Of a stretch of DNA of 64,000 nt, positions 21,401-28,014 are shown one piece after another. Under the pieces are notes generated by a model. The model was not told the DNA's origin. It ran no database searches and saw nothing but the letters and a program-made list of their open reading frames with translations. The stretch is taken from contig JAGPCY010000025.1 of assembly GCA_018057825.1 (NCBI GenBank), positions 62,001-126,000 on the forward strand, written 5' to 3'. The stretch's first letter is position 1. Every line of letters begins with the position of its first letter. Position numbers and translations under genes: made by a program. This DNA comes from Kofleriaceae bacterium. GTDB taxonomy: Bacteria; Myxococcota_A; Polyangia; Haliangiales; Haliangiaceae.

Positions 21401-22283
21401 CATGGTCGTCAAGATGAACACCGGGTCCACGCTCGAGCTGCCGGTCAAGGGCACTCCGGTGATCGCCACCGGCTTCCCGGCCGAGAGCGTGCCGGGCTCG
21501 GCGCGCATGAAGGAGGGCATGACGCCCACCCAGCTCGCCGACGCCAAGGCGCAGAACGCGCGGGCCCAGGCCGAGTGGGAGGCGCTGAAGGCCGCGCACC
21601 CCGGCAAGGTCTTCCTCGGCGACGAGGCCAACGTGCTCGACTTCGATCCCAAGGCGTCTGACGACTGGCTGATCGCCGGCACCGGTGGCACGTCGGTGAG
21701 CGCCGCCGAGATCATCCTCGAGGGCAACCCCAACGCCAAGGTGCGCATGGTGGGCTCGCAGCTGACCGAGGGCCTCAACAGGAACCCGCAGTACATCTCG
21801 GTGATGGACCGCTTCGGGCAAGGGACCGATCCGAGGTTCAAGACCATCGAGGGCGTCACCATCAGCGGGGTGTCGAGCACCGGCCCCGGCGGCAAGATCA
21901 AGCTGGACGTCCATGAGGGCGACGCCATCGTGTCGGCGCTGTCGGGCCGTAACCGGGTGCCGCCGGCGATCGCCGATGCGGTCAAGGAGCACCTCGCGGT
22001 GCCGGGCAACACGATCAAGGGTGTGGCGCTCCGCGACACCGACGGCTACTTCCTCGGCTACCGGCTGGTCTTCGAGCCCAGCGGTCACCAGGTCGACGTC
22101 ACGGGTGCCGCGTCGCGGTTCCCGCCGTTCGAGATCGAGTTCAGCGCCAAGGACCATGCGTTCATGCGCATGTCGTCGGGCAGCGACGCCCCCGCGGAGA
22201 GCGGCAACTTCGACGGTGGGTTCGTCACCTCCGCCGAGCAGGCGGCGCGCTACCATAAAGCCAAGGCTCGTGGTCTGATCTGA
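12426..22283 (+). CDS. Giant annexin-repeat protein, probable eCIS cargo/toxin
   Basis: 3285 aa from the GTG at 12426, which overlaps the ATPase stop; the open frame upstream of it is a shadow of the ATPase gene. Residues 1-300 are Pro/Lys/Gly-rich and disordered. About 400-900 is charged and helical. About 930-1490 holds annexin-like repeats (GTNEDG at 939, GTDNEK at 1024, GGGTDEE near 1430), with family-like 'YKEFYKRDMRSDLKSEL' after the first. About 1525-1810 is Gly/Ala-rich and hydrophobic, suggesting membrane insertion. Weaker signals are D2421/E2427-x-K2429, reminiscent of PD-(D/E)xK nucleases, and an 'HHEIGE' helix (2701-2706). From 3079 to the end a Rossmann-type GTGGTS loop suggests an FAD/NAD(P)-binding domain. 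No signal peptide is seen, as expected for particle-loaded cargo. Cargo role is inferred from position, size and modular layout. Confidence 0.75.
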   Translation: MTRVREQVAAPAAQPAPAPAPVPHGPSSSNPAREVLAALRTGLRRPGRGRAAALQELEARADDPEWRSRPAPDPDAPAPAEDVDPRTAARALADPALGDGPRASSVMVPPWSFPFPQAPDERLLRAAFAGQPVLPTDADAGPDDGQPTPEAKLDEGELKQAGARPQLAQHRPPERQKDKPPPPRDDKKKKPAKGDKIEPRDGLTKDQADKLEAQRHQAEKDLAGEPKLDAKVPKLEAKKSKSLEEEKGPPPKPGAGGAGGAGAGGGGAGGGGADADLAVWKARQDAKVSAIQAPPPASDAERYTMTFQEGRTKHKALTNADKQKAMKDAEKAAVPKDGPDNTPKFPDPDEVAGARKLVENKAKRKLSPQPLLDMSPPSPLGNQPLVGMGLRLDQEGNTHIVQEIAVDDKGRQLTAAEIQAKKDKGEQVKTIEKELVVVDEATKDKPGKDQIQIKTPKANESIEKNLEALKTAGAAKQADLKKRLDVRGATLSDDRQTPPIVVPDSVKVDVGDVIAKLLAQGETTHAIEVVEKARGAFAKGAMTTAEAAKFVPTVAPIVKTELQKVADAAGVTKEALDKKIEDEKKQALEKVAEKRTEVQSQYDASVKEIEANRQEVGGTISNLFEDMERRADEQAAAAKGGVDPVEVRKKAKQYKTDYNAIVQHWRTEYKRATEQRKTNIGTETRKQMQAFAAAAEIDYQQIDLQLGIKTKADRDAVIADPTKPGYLLYTATQMWLDKANRERKDKAGKLTTDAETEGKRYADEMETAGEDAADKIDDWADRRIGRERGWWARLIQKIVDWLSGYRQSTRKWNDIAVQDNLANLAKDNLWVARVQMNFNESLTQEEVEADESLNEEQKAMMKVLVASKGKDSVGALAAGLVARISQQQRPYLLTKFNEEVMTWTSWSDVQRIGEGEGKYGNFARIIADNVYRAGVDQVGTNEDGIFKALEGLTPIQGRAVELAYKEFYKRDMRSDLKSELHDFFSSGSGDYDRSIQLLEGNEAASIAVELHQAMHETFLGTGWGTDNEKMHALMKGKTPVQVAAIRAEYKRMYGKDLIAEAHDELDDGWSTQHDVQRFDAYVASDARKARTIEADQAMRGSVFFGLRTDKKQLEGVYKDIDKEVEQEAKQNGWSTDRVQREIAARYAELDDDYEQKYGADFPKDQRESGESALRTSMRQSFTHGSGKGAYNLTTSTGDLDLLLSYNDVGRKKDSPDIKKVFQQHRAEVSTAKIQTEHRSFFYADDKEIDKALNAPSEAAYRDNLRDESLKLDKARDKAFADAREAREKELAKEKDPAKRKEILKRHQEAELKLKMEWAPTGDKYADKMRKAKKDARAGAERDAGVTFAMMEQTWDQRYKGWNKRNNFGEDKSFTEAVKGDTGLGWMNFDTSVDFWGNKRTAENDKTLALLKGKGFISEEDKLYFAIKGGGTDEEIAKEVFAETDSVEAAELLRNLGTNRLGITDPKLAEQKARAWVQSDFSGREGQDQEIAMMGVPRTPEEHTAIARRRLEMERNSGPQRWAGMADTLGPLGVGLMLFPPTALLGAGLTGGSLLAKAVGGGGPDPADNPLLGLELTLQQFERVEAQAQKLRLEGKGPGHPEWDKIDSETAQLKDTLQRTVDIHRAQVDALTDVVTNIVTAVVTIAVIAISILAAPVTGGASAVAGFAAMTAVIGAVAATVTNIAVKMALKGDAYGWEEIGYDAAVGLVEAVASGLTAGLGDKFLKVGFLAKMAQGGLISRLAAHGLANAAEGVIQALPGALAGNVLNDELMRGPNPMAAVLMGTVTQVGMAGGMSGAMGGLFGGIRKPKQFITPGASQYDDLFHAYQKQKPGATHADFRADLHTTILKGDHPSLGKKELADVARETMLASADKETQKAFKKVKVEVVTPEEFTALTKSAKKGEAVVVFRNGEPTVIVKAGTDFKTLHREVPHLMQGLADETKHLVAKLDEAAMRNWPNLPIEQQVDMYKAKYELEIQAHEKMLADLDTKRMQKHLGEAGVEAEREYLETTLANLRKKAKEVDAIDLDAIKAGTKHPPEGWDQPPRLFAKEKPDVDVKAKVGEGVVEGAPEPEVDEKPIKPKTDEELADLKSNEEVMAELGLTGEEVEFTPFKAKPEGASMDTRWTEPPGMSRKAVLADLVTCEPDLTIPRPRPGSQLEADGYIAIRKPDPDGRNTRYYLEKVDPHPGELKAGHFWEYNVHGELVQSQRRASPGTAVSKRIYDWPSLKAKMLTTFKNVQKLDAVPGFSTLFDEIDNVLKPPTKLSADDKIVLSRQSAILQALSSDLTGAEQLKLKTALAKVFTNKDLTDGVTAGLDRDFRHAFRGSLGEIIGARIPAQRRELLDKAIAAANKLGARGQANKGHLFTDVVRGHLEASALIEGLDDMPMKRVLPKEAAPVSPTRDFDDAYKIKGDLGDHGPTVDKTFFAENKSGPTAFDLDQTLDYTTLFTKPNADGPGFTTHTYTAKTTAGVSHEMEGVVQMFANAKDATDALGKLAADTKRGDRFLSMFNGRPPDVPRRFFIGYYDSAGKLSFLGPEHVPTGGGILPPSTGGGGGPKTKTPTKRGAKKTTATTETASGDPVAETEVLDAPDKKKGASAYVAGSEFRGYSRSATWRPDKVAGDAAAALEALPGVEPITGGRLKHRYQVKISEDRTITVRVIARSMGVDELADVANYKYYRHSKTAVIQVSEHATEEQLERAIHHEIGELRQAFKRSASADDLLKPGTKPHAGAVMSPHDAGRVAEIEWLAKKIKADPSRVDLKREVHAMIEELGLRKGFAHADARMALVKGKLSPEAVDLLEPMRKSVKKLDASDAAMVRDVRKARRRDLGRAARRGEYHPARAMIDLRRPGDPPGPLSRATLRQRAKEAMAVRKAKSRATQLEYQAKKKAGTLEAIDSPQIGGGAALAGLGENQLVVDNVGRWHQDRSKNLAQTARQLEGLKAAHLGDASQVRKPHQRVPLSAVTSWEDFRAAQGPVLNGTATLKLAPNGEFVMVVKMNTGSTLELPVKGTPVIATGFPAESVPGSARMKEGMTPTQLADAKAQNARAQAEWEALKAAHPGKVFLGDEANVLDFDPKASDDWLIAGTGGTSVSAAEIILEGNPNAKVRMVGSQLTEGLNRNPQYISVMDRFGQGTDPRFKTIEGVTISGVSSTGPGGKIKLDVHEGDAIVSALSGRNRVPPAIADAVKEHLAVPGNTIKGVALRDTDGYFLGYRLVFEPSGHQVDVTGAASRFPPFEIEFSAKDHAFMRMSSGSDAPAESGNFDGGFVTSAEQAARYHKAKARGLI

Positions 22284-22291
22284 GCATCCGC

Positions 22292-23218
22292 GTGAGCAAG
22301 CTCGCCGATTTCTACTACATGAACCTGCTGGTCGACGGTCTCTCCGTCGCCGAGGCGGCCGAGGCTGCGCTCGAGGCGCTGGCGTTCCCGCCGTGGCCCG
22401 AGGTGACGGAGCGGCGCGACCTGCCCGACAGCGTCGAGTGGGAGCACGGCACGGAGATCCGCGGCGCGGTCCGGACCCTGCACGGGCTGAGCTTCGTCAC
22501 CCTGCACGTCCACGACACCGCCGAGGAGCATGCGTGGCGTTGGCTCAAGGCGTACGAGGAGACCATCGAGCGGCTGCTCGAGGCTGGCGTCGTGGTGCGC
22601 CAGGGCAAGGTGGCGCGGCAGGGCAGCGGCGTGGTGTGCGTGCCGCGGTTGCCGGTGGTTGACACTGCGACCTACATCGTGGTGGCGGCCGGTGACGGGC
22701 TGGCGACGGTGTACGAGGACGTCGACGCGATGATCGAGGCGGGGGAGTGGGAGGCGAAAGAGATCGAGGGCATCTGGCGACTCAGCCGCGCGATGCACGC
22801 CGAGACCAACGTCGAGCTGCTGGAGGCGATCCAGGACGGCCAGTGGGCGATGGCGCGGCTGGCGCGGCCGGGCAAGACCACGTACGACTTTCTGCCCCCG
22901 CACCCGGAGGAGGAGGCGATCTTCCACGACGGCGCGCGTCGGGTGCTGGCGGTCGGGTATCAGCGCGAGGAGCAGCTCGCGATCTACTCGTGCGTCGTTG
23001 CCGAGCACGAGCACGTGCAGCCGTGGGAGGTGTGGAACTTCGGCATCGCGTTGCGCGACAAGACGTTGCCGACCGGCCAGCCGGTGAAGGCGATCCAGGT
23101 GGTGTTCAGCGATCGGGCGAGCGCGATGCGCGAGCGCCGGCCGCTGATGGACGTCGGCGTGACCGTCCAGTGTTACGACGAGGGCGGCGAGCTGATCACG
23201 CTACCAAAGGGCACCTGA
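22292..23218 (+). CDS. Unknown protein, candidate immunity or cargo-partner
   Basis: 308 aa starting at GTG 22292, or 299 aa from the ATG at 22319. It begins 8 bp after the giant gene stops and its own stop overlaps the next ATG (TGATG), so it is translationally coupled to the cargo gene. The sequence is soluble, acidic and rich in Trp, Glu and His, with no signal peptide or membrane segment. I recognise no family. In polymorphic-toxin loci the gene directly after a toxin often encodes immunity, but eCIS cargos commonly lack immunity genes, so a chaperone or second effector is equally possible. Confidence 0.6.
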   Translation: MSKLADFYYMNLLVDGLSVAEAAEAALEALAFPPWPEVTERRDLPDSVEWEHGTEIRGAVRTLHGLSFVTLHVHDTAEEHAWRWLKAYEETIERLLEAGVVVRQGKVARQGSGVVCVPRLPVVDTATYIVVAAGDGLATVYEDVDAMIEAGEWEAKEIEGIWRLSRAMHAETNVELLEAIQDGQWAMARLARPGKTTYDFLPPHPEEEAIFHDGARRVLAVGYQREEQLAIYSCVVAEHEHVQPWEVWNFGIALRDKTLPTGQPVKAIQVVFSDRASAMRERRPLMDVGVTVQCYDEGGELITLPKGT

Positions 23219-24624
23219 TGTCCCTGGCCGGCGAGGCGGCGCCGTGGATCGCGGCGGCGGTCGCGGCGCCCGATGAGGCGGCGCCGCGGCGCGCGCTGGC
23301 CGCCTGGCTGCGCGAGCGCGGCCATGCGTTGGGGGCGTTCATCGATCGGCAGCTCGATCGGTACGAGGCCGAGGCGCGCACGGCGCGGCCCGAGCCCCAC
23401 CCGGGGATCGGGGAGCGGCAGGCCGCGGTCGCGGCGGCGCGGGCGTGGGTCGAGCTGGTGCCGGCGCTGGCGCGCCTGGGGCGCTTCGAGCTGATCCGCG
23501 GCATGCCCGAAGCGCTGCGGGTGAGCTGGGCGGAGCTCGATGGGCCGCTGGGGCTCGACGCGGTGCCGGTGGCGCACCTCGATGTCGTCGGCGACGTGAC
23601 GGCGGGCGGCATCGACGCGTTGCTGGCGCTGGCGCGCGCCAAGCCGATCGCGAGCTTGTCGCTCACCGAGTGCCGGCTGGGTGATGACGAGGCGGTCGCG
23701 ATCGCCGCGGCGAGCTGGCCGCGGTTGCGATGGCTCGACCTTGCCCGCAACCGGATCGCCGAGCGCGGCGCCGAGGCGCTGGTCGCGTCGCGCGGGATGC
23801 CGCGGCTGATCCTCGTCGGCTTCGGCTACAACCTGGCCGACCCCGTGGAGTCGGCGCTCGACGCGTATGCGCTCGGTGACGTCGGGCCGGATCGGTCGAG
23901 CGACGAGGTGCGCGAGACCGTGTTCGACGCGCGCGCCGAGGCGCTGTGGCGGCGGCACGGCGAGCGGGCCTGGCAGCGGGTCCTGTGGCGGCGGGGCAGC
24001 GAGCGGCCGCATCGCTGGAACGTGTGGTGGTCGCTGCCCGAGCGCGATCTGCGCCGGGACGATCTGGAGGGCGCGGTGGTGCTGGGTGGGCGGCTCGACA
24101 GGATCGACGGCAGCGGCGGGCGCTGGCGCGGCGCCAACCTGGCGGCGTCGGTGGTGGAGGACGCCGACTTCCGCGGCGCCGATCTGGGCGGCGCCAGCCT
24201 GGCGCGTGCGGCGATCGCGCGCGCGGTGATGACCGGCGCAAAGGCGCGGCGGATCGAGCTGCGCCATGCGCGGCTCACCGACTGCGACCTGGCCGGCGCC
24301 GATCTGCGCGAGGCCTGGCTCGAGGGCGCGACGCTGACCGACTGCAGGCTGCGCGGGGCCCGGCTGGGGTGCGAGGGCGCGCGCGAGGACCTGAGCCGGA
24401 CCCGGGGGGCGCGCTTCGTGCGCTGCGATCTGCGCGACGCCGAGCTCGACGGGCGAGAGATGAACGGCGCCGAGCTGATCGACTGCAAGCTACACGGCGC
24501 GCGGGGGATGCCGAAGCTCGCCGAGCAGGCGATCGTGCGGCGCGGCGATCTCTCGGCGGCCGCCGATGGCAGCCGGATGATCGGCGAGGCGACGCTGGCC
24601 GAGGTGCTGGAGTTGTTGCGATGA
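23218..24624 (+). CDS. TIGR02996 / LRR / pentapeptide-repeat protein
   Basis: 468 aa from the ATG at 23218, which overlaps the preceding stop by one base. Residues about 10-50 match the repeat-companion domain TIGR02996 (pattern 'APRRALAAWLRERGHALGAFI'), a module that typically precedes repeats in Myxococcota and Planctomycetes. Residues about 110-210 are leucine-rich, ribonuclease-inhibitor-like ('LSLTECRLGDDEAVAIA', 'LDLARNRI'). Residues about 290-420 are pentapeptide repeats of A(D/N)LxxA type, probably a quadrilateral beta-helix. All three are protein-interaction folds. Its place in the cargo operon suggests binding to cargo or particle; the function is unknown. Confidence 0.75.
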   Translation: MSLAGEAAPWIAAAVAAPDEAAPRRALAAWLRERGHALGAFIDRQLDRYEAEARTARPEPHPGIGERQAAVAAARAWVELVPALARLGRFELIRGMPEALRVSWAELDGPLGLDAVPVAHLDVVGDVTAGGIDALLALARAKPIASLSLTECRLGDDEAVAIAAASWPRLRWLDLARNRIAERGAEALVASRGMPRLILVGFGYNLADPVESALDAYALGDVGPDRSSDEVRETVFDARAEALWRRHGERAWQRVLWRRGSERPHRWNVWWSLPERDLRRDDLEGAVVLGGRLDRIDGSGGRWRGANLAASVVEDADFRGADLGGASLARAAIARAVMTGAKARRIELRHARLTDCDLAGADLREAWLEGATLTDCRLRGARLGCEGAREDLSRTRGARFVRCDLRDAELDGREMNGAELIDCKLHGARGMPKLAEQAIVRRGDLSAAADGSRMIGEATLAEVLELLR

Positions 24625-26114
24625 GCGCGCCGACGCTGGTGTTGCCGCCGGAGCTCGGGTTCGCCGAGCTGCGGGAGAAGCTGGAGGGCGCGGGGTGGCA
24701 TCTGGGCGCGGAGAGCCAGGAGGCGCCGCTGATCGCGGGCGAGCCGACCTGGTGCGAGTGGTGGCACGACGTCGGTGGCGCGACGATCTTCTATGCGTTC
24801 AATCCGGTCGTGAGGTTGCGGGTGATGGAGTTCAGCGGCGAGCACGCGGCGGTGGCGCGGGCGGCGGTCGGCGAGGTGGTGCCGCAGCTCGGCGAGGCGC
24901 GGGTGCGCGAGCTGATCGACGCCGGCGGGGACGGAGAGGACGACGAGCGCCAGGTGTTGCTGGGGCTGCTGGCGGCGCGGGCGATGCGGGCGATCGGCGT
25001 GGCCGATCGGGTGAAGGCGCGCCTCGACGATCCGCGGCCGCGGGTGCGCTCGGCGGCGGTGGAGGCGGCGGAGGCGATCGTGCCGCCGGTGCTCGAGCGC
25101 GCAGCGCACGCGATCGGCGAGGCGGTGCGGGCGCGCCCCGGGCACGCGGTGGGCTTCGCGCAGGCCGGGCCGCCGTCGCACAAGCGGCAGATCTTGCGCT
25201 GGCTGGCCGAGGACTTCGAGGGCTCGTCGGACGCGATCGATCTGGTGCTGCGGACCGCGCTGGCGGACGAGGACGCCGAGGTGCGGGTGACGGCGGTGGT
25301 GGTGGCGGCCCGGCTGGGCGCGGTGCGAGTGGTCCCGGCGCTGATCGCGGCCGACCTGCCCGAGGACACCGGGCGCGGCGCGGATCCGAGGGAGCGGCGG
25401 CTCTACCACCTACTGCGCCAGGTGGCGGTCGAGTACCTGAACGAGGTGGCGCGCGGCGGACCGTCCGGCGACCGGACCTCGTGGCCACCGAAGGTGCGCG
25501 GGCTCCTGGGCGAGCTGCCGGTCACCGACGACCTGACGCTGCTGGTGCACGCGCTGGCGACGCCGGTGATGCGCGACGAGGCGGAGCCGGTGGTCGCGGG
25601 GGTGACGCGCGACGGCGTCCGCTGGAAGGTGACGGCGAGCGGCGCGGCCCTGGCCCGCATTGAGGCGGTGCCGCACTGGCTGGGGCTCGGCGGCGAGCCG
25701 CGGCAGCCGCCGAATCCGCTGCGACGGGTGACGCCGCCGTCGACGTTCGTGACGGCGCGGCCGTGGCGCGAGGAGGGCGCGGCCGACGACTGGCGCGGCA
25801 CGCTGGCCGAGGCCGAGGCGCTCGCGGCGCAGCTCGGCGAGCTTTGGGGCGCGCGGGTGCGGGTGCCGACGGCCGACGAGTGGGAGATGGCGCTGCGCGG
25901 GCCCGACGGACGCGTCTACCCGTGGGGCAACAACCTCGCGCCGACCACGCGCGGCCTGTCGTCCCCGTGGGGCGCGGCGCCGCCCGCCGCATCCGAGTGG
26001 GCGCTCGATGGGGCGCGGGCGCTCATCGTCGGCGATGTGAAGGTGCAGCCGTGCGCGTTCCGGCGCGCGCCGACGCCCGACGAGCGCGCCGGGGTGCGGT
26101 TCGTCGTCGGCTGA
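24621..26114 (+). CDS. HEAT-repeat protein with C-terminal FGE/sulfatase-modifying-factor-like domain
   Basis: 497 aa from the ATG at 24621, in an ATGA overlap with the previous stop. The middle (about 100-270) shows HEAT-like helical pairs with 'D...VR..A..AA' spacing. The C-terminus (about 390-497) carries the FGE-sulfatase/C-lectin signature 'PTADEWEMALRGPDGRVYPWGN' in shortened form (motif residues PTADEWE and YPWGN). The domain looks truncated compared with a full formylglycine-generating enzyme and I see no clear catalytic cysteines, so a binding rather than enzymatic role is likely. It is the last gene of the plus-strand operon and converges on the structural operon. Confidence 0.65.
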   Translation: MSAPTLVLPPELGFAELREKLEGAGWHLGAESQEAPLIAGEPTWCEWWHDVGGATIFYAFNPVVRLRVMEFSGEHAAVARAAVGEVVPQLGEARVRELIDAGGDGEDDERQVLLGLLAARAMRAIGVADRVKARLDDPRPRVRSAAVEAAEAIVPPVLERAAHAIGEAVRARPGHAVGFAQAGPPSHKRQILRWLAEDFEGSSDAIDLVLRTALADEDAEVRVTAVVVAARLGAVRVVPALIAADLPEDTGRGADPRERRLYHLLRQVAVEYLNEVARGGPSGDRTSWPPKVRGLLGELPVTDDLTLLVHALATPVMRDEAEPVVAGVTRDGVRWKVTASGAALARIEAVPHWLGLGGEPRQPPNPLRRVTPPSTFVTARPWREEGAADDWRGTLAEAEALAAQLGELWGARVRVPTADEWEMALRGPDGRVYPWGNNLAPTTRGLSSPWGAAPPAASEWALDGARALIVGDVKVQPCAFRRAPTPDERAGVRFVVG

Positions 26115-26125
26115 TCGGCGGTCGG

Positions 26126-26836
26126 TCAGGTCACCTTGCCGGCCGCGATGCCCGCGACCGTGAGCGTCGCCCCAGTCGGCGCGCGGGCGTCGAGCTCGAT
26201 CGCGCCGCCGGCGCCGGTCACATGGCGGGCGGCGCCGATCTCGACCAGGACGCCGAGCGCTGGGCGGCCGGTGTGGTCGGTGACGAGCAGGCGGCGGTGA
26301 TCATCGCTCAGAAGGATGCGGGGCTGGCGCAGCGTGATGCGGGCAGTGGCCACCAGGATCGTGCGGGCGGTCGTGGTGCGCGCGCGGACGTGGGCGCGGA
26401 CCGTGAGGATCGCGGGCCGCTCGTCGGTCGGCGGTTGCGCGGTGATCGAGGCGGTGGTGCGCGACTGCGAGGTCGCGCCGTCCCAGGCCACCTCGTCGAC
26501 GGTCACGCTGTCGTCGACCTCGATCGAGAGCGAGATCGCGATCGGGCGGTGGCCGATCCAGACCTCGTCGGGGGCGACGATGGCGGCGGTCGGCTCGAGC
26601 TCGACCTCGGCGAGGGCCGCCCAGCGCTCGCGGAGCGCGGCGGCGATGGCCTCGGCCTCCTCGGGCGGCATGGCGGCGACCGCGGCCGCGACGGCCTCGT
26701 CGTCGAGCCGCGCCAGGGCCTCGCGGCCGGCGGTGAAGCGCGGGTGATCGAGCAGGCCCTCGAGCTGGCCGGGCAACCGCCGGCGCAACGAGGCGACGAG
26801 CTGCTGGACCTGCTGGCGTGGCGGCAGGGTCGTCAC
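26126..26836 (-). CDS. Unknown eCIS-operon protein with beta-rich C-terminal half
   Basis: 236 aa from the GTG at 26836, which overlaps the upstream stop (GTGA). Residues 1-80 are helical and acidic; residues about 90-170 look like an Ig-like beta sandwich ('IGHRPIAISLSIEVDDSVTV', alternating hydrophobics). The last 50 residues ('LVTDHTGRPALGVLVEIG', 'GATLTVAGIAAGKV') resemble carrier-type beta domains of the carboxypeptidase-regulatory or PEGA kind. It is the last gene of the 22-gene minus-strand operon. I do not recognise a family. Confidence 0.6.
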   Translation of the reverse strand: MTTLPPRQQVQQLVASLRRRLPGQLEGLLDHPRFTAGREALARLDDEAVAAAVAAMPPEEAEAIAAALRERWAALAEVELEPTAAIVAPDEVWIGHRPIAISLSIEVDDSVTVDEVAWDGATSQSRTTASITAQPPTDERPAILTVRAHVRARTTTARTILVATARITLRQPRILLSDDHRRLLVTDHTGRPALGVLVEIGAARHVTGAGGAIELDARAPTGATLTVAGIAAGKVT

Positions 26837-28014
26837 AGGCGCCTCGCGCGGCGACGGGCGAACAGCGAGCGCGCCAGGTGCGCGTCGGCCTTGCGCAGCG
26901 ACGGTGTGGGCACGGCGACCCAGCGGGTGCCGACGCGGACGACGCGCGGCGGCGGTGGCTCGACGTAGAGGTCGTCCTGGTCGTCGAAGACCTCGTCGGC
27001 GAGGACCTCGTCCGCGGGCGCGGGCGGCGGTGGCTCGGGGACCGGCGCGGGGCGCGCGCGCGGCAGCGGCGGGGGCGGCGGCGCGAACGCGGCCGAGCGC
27101 AGCGGGGGTGGCGCGGCGACGTGGGCGGTGGCGCGTGCGCTTGACCGGCGAGGACGAGGAGCCGGGGGCGCGCCGTGGGCGGCGGTGCGTGAAGGTGGCG
27201 CGGGGGGCGCTTCGTGCGACGGGGGGACCGCCGGACGGCGCGGTGCAGGCGTGTGTCCGCGCGCCGGACGCGCGGGGGCCTGCGTCGTCGGCGAGGCGAC
27301 CGCGGGCTGAGCGGCGCGCGGTGGGCGGGTGGTCGGCGTCGACGGTGCGGGGCGCGGCGCAGCGGGGGCCGCGGGACCGGCGCGCGGCGGGCGCTCGGCC
27401 TCGGGGGCGGCGGGCACCTCCGAGGACCGCCGGCGTGGAGCCGGCGCGTCGGGATCGCGGCGCGCGCGCGAACCTGGCCGTGCAGTCTCGCCGAGCGCCG
27501 CCACCGCGGCGGTGCGCTTGCGCTTCGGGGCCGCCGGGGGCGCCGGCCCAGGCGCCGGGGCAGGCGGTGGCGCACCCAGGACGGCCACCGGCGCGGCGGC
27601 CGGGTCCTTGGGCGGCGCGTCGGTCGTGCGCGTGACCGGCGCGGCGGACCTCGCCGCCGGCTCGGCGACCGACGGTGGCGCGGCCGCGGGTGGCCGCGGT
27701 GGCGGCGCGGCGGTCGTCACCGGCGCCGCCGGTGCGGGCGGCCTCGGCGCGGGCGGCGTCAGGGTGATCGCGGCGCGCGCCCGCGCCGGCGGATCGGTAG
27801 GCCACGCGAACCCGCGACGCTCCGCCCGCGCTGGCTCGCTGCGCCGGCCACTGGGGCGCCCGGCCCCGCCCGGCCCCGGCATCGACGGCAGCGGCGGCGG
27901 CGGGATGGGCTCGACGGTGAAGTCGCCGCGCTCGCCGCGCGGCACCGGGTAGAGGACGCGGTCGAGCTCACCGAGCAGCGCGAGCAGCGCGTACAGGTCG
28001 TCGCGGCCGCTCAT
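26833..28014 (-). CDS. Proline/alanine-rich disordered eCIS-operon protein
   Basis: 393 aa. A short ordered head (1-40, 'DDLYALLALLGELDRVLYPV') and a short tail (about 330-393, acidic 'DEVLADEVFDDQDDLYVE', then a basic end 'LFARRRARRL') bracket about 290 residues made almost only of Pro, Ala, Arg, Ser and Thr. The start overlaps the stop of its neighbour (ATGA). The composition suggests a flexible tether or linker, perhaps joining the particle to a surface or to cargo. No PAAR motif is present. Frames in all six directions are open here because of composition, but this frame fits the overlap pattern of the operon. Confidence 0.55.
   Translation of the reverse strand: MSGRDDLYALLALLGELDRVLYPVPRGERGDFTVEPIPPPPLPSMPGPGGAGRPSGRRSEPARAERRGFAWPTDPPARARAAITLTPPAPRPPAPAAPVTTAAPPPRPPAAAPPSVAEPAARSAAPVTRTTDAPPKDPAAAPVAVLGAPPPAPAPGPAPPAAPKRKRTAAVAALGETARPGSRARRDPDAPAPRRRSSEVPAAPEAERPPRAGPAAPAAPRPAPSTPTTRPPRAAQPAVASPTTQAPARPARGHTPAPRRPAVPPSHEAPPAPPSRTAAHGAPPAPRPRRSSARATAHVAAPPPLRSAAFAPPPPPLPRARPAPVPEPPPPAPADEVLADEVFDDQDDLYVEPPPPRVVRVGTRWVAVPTPSLRKADAHLARSLFARRRARRL

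Noticed and set aside
24600-26114. Active formylglycine-generating enzyme
   Set aside because: Only a shortened FGE-like tail is present and I see no catalytic cysteine pair.
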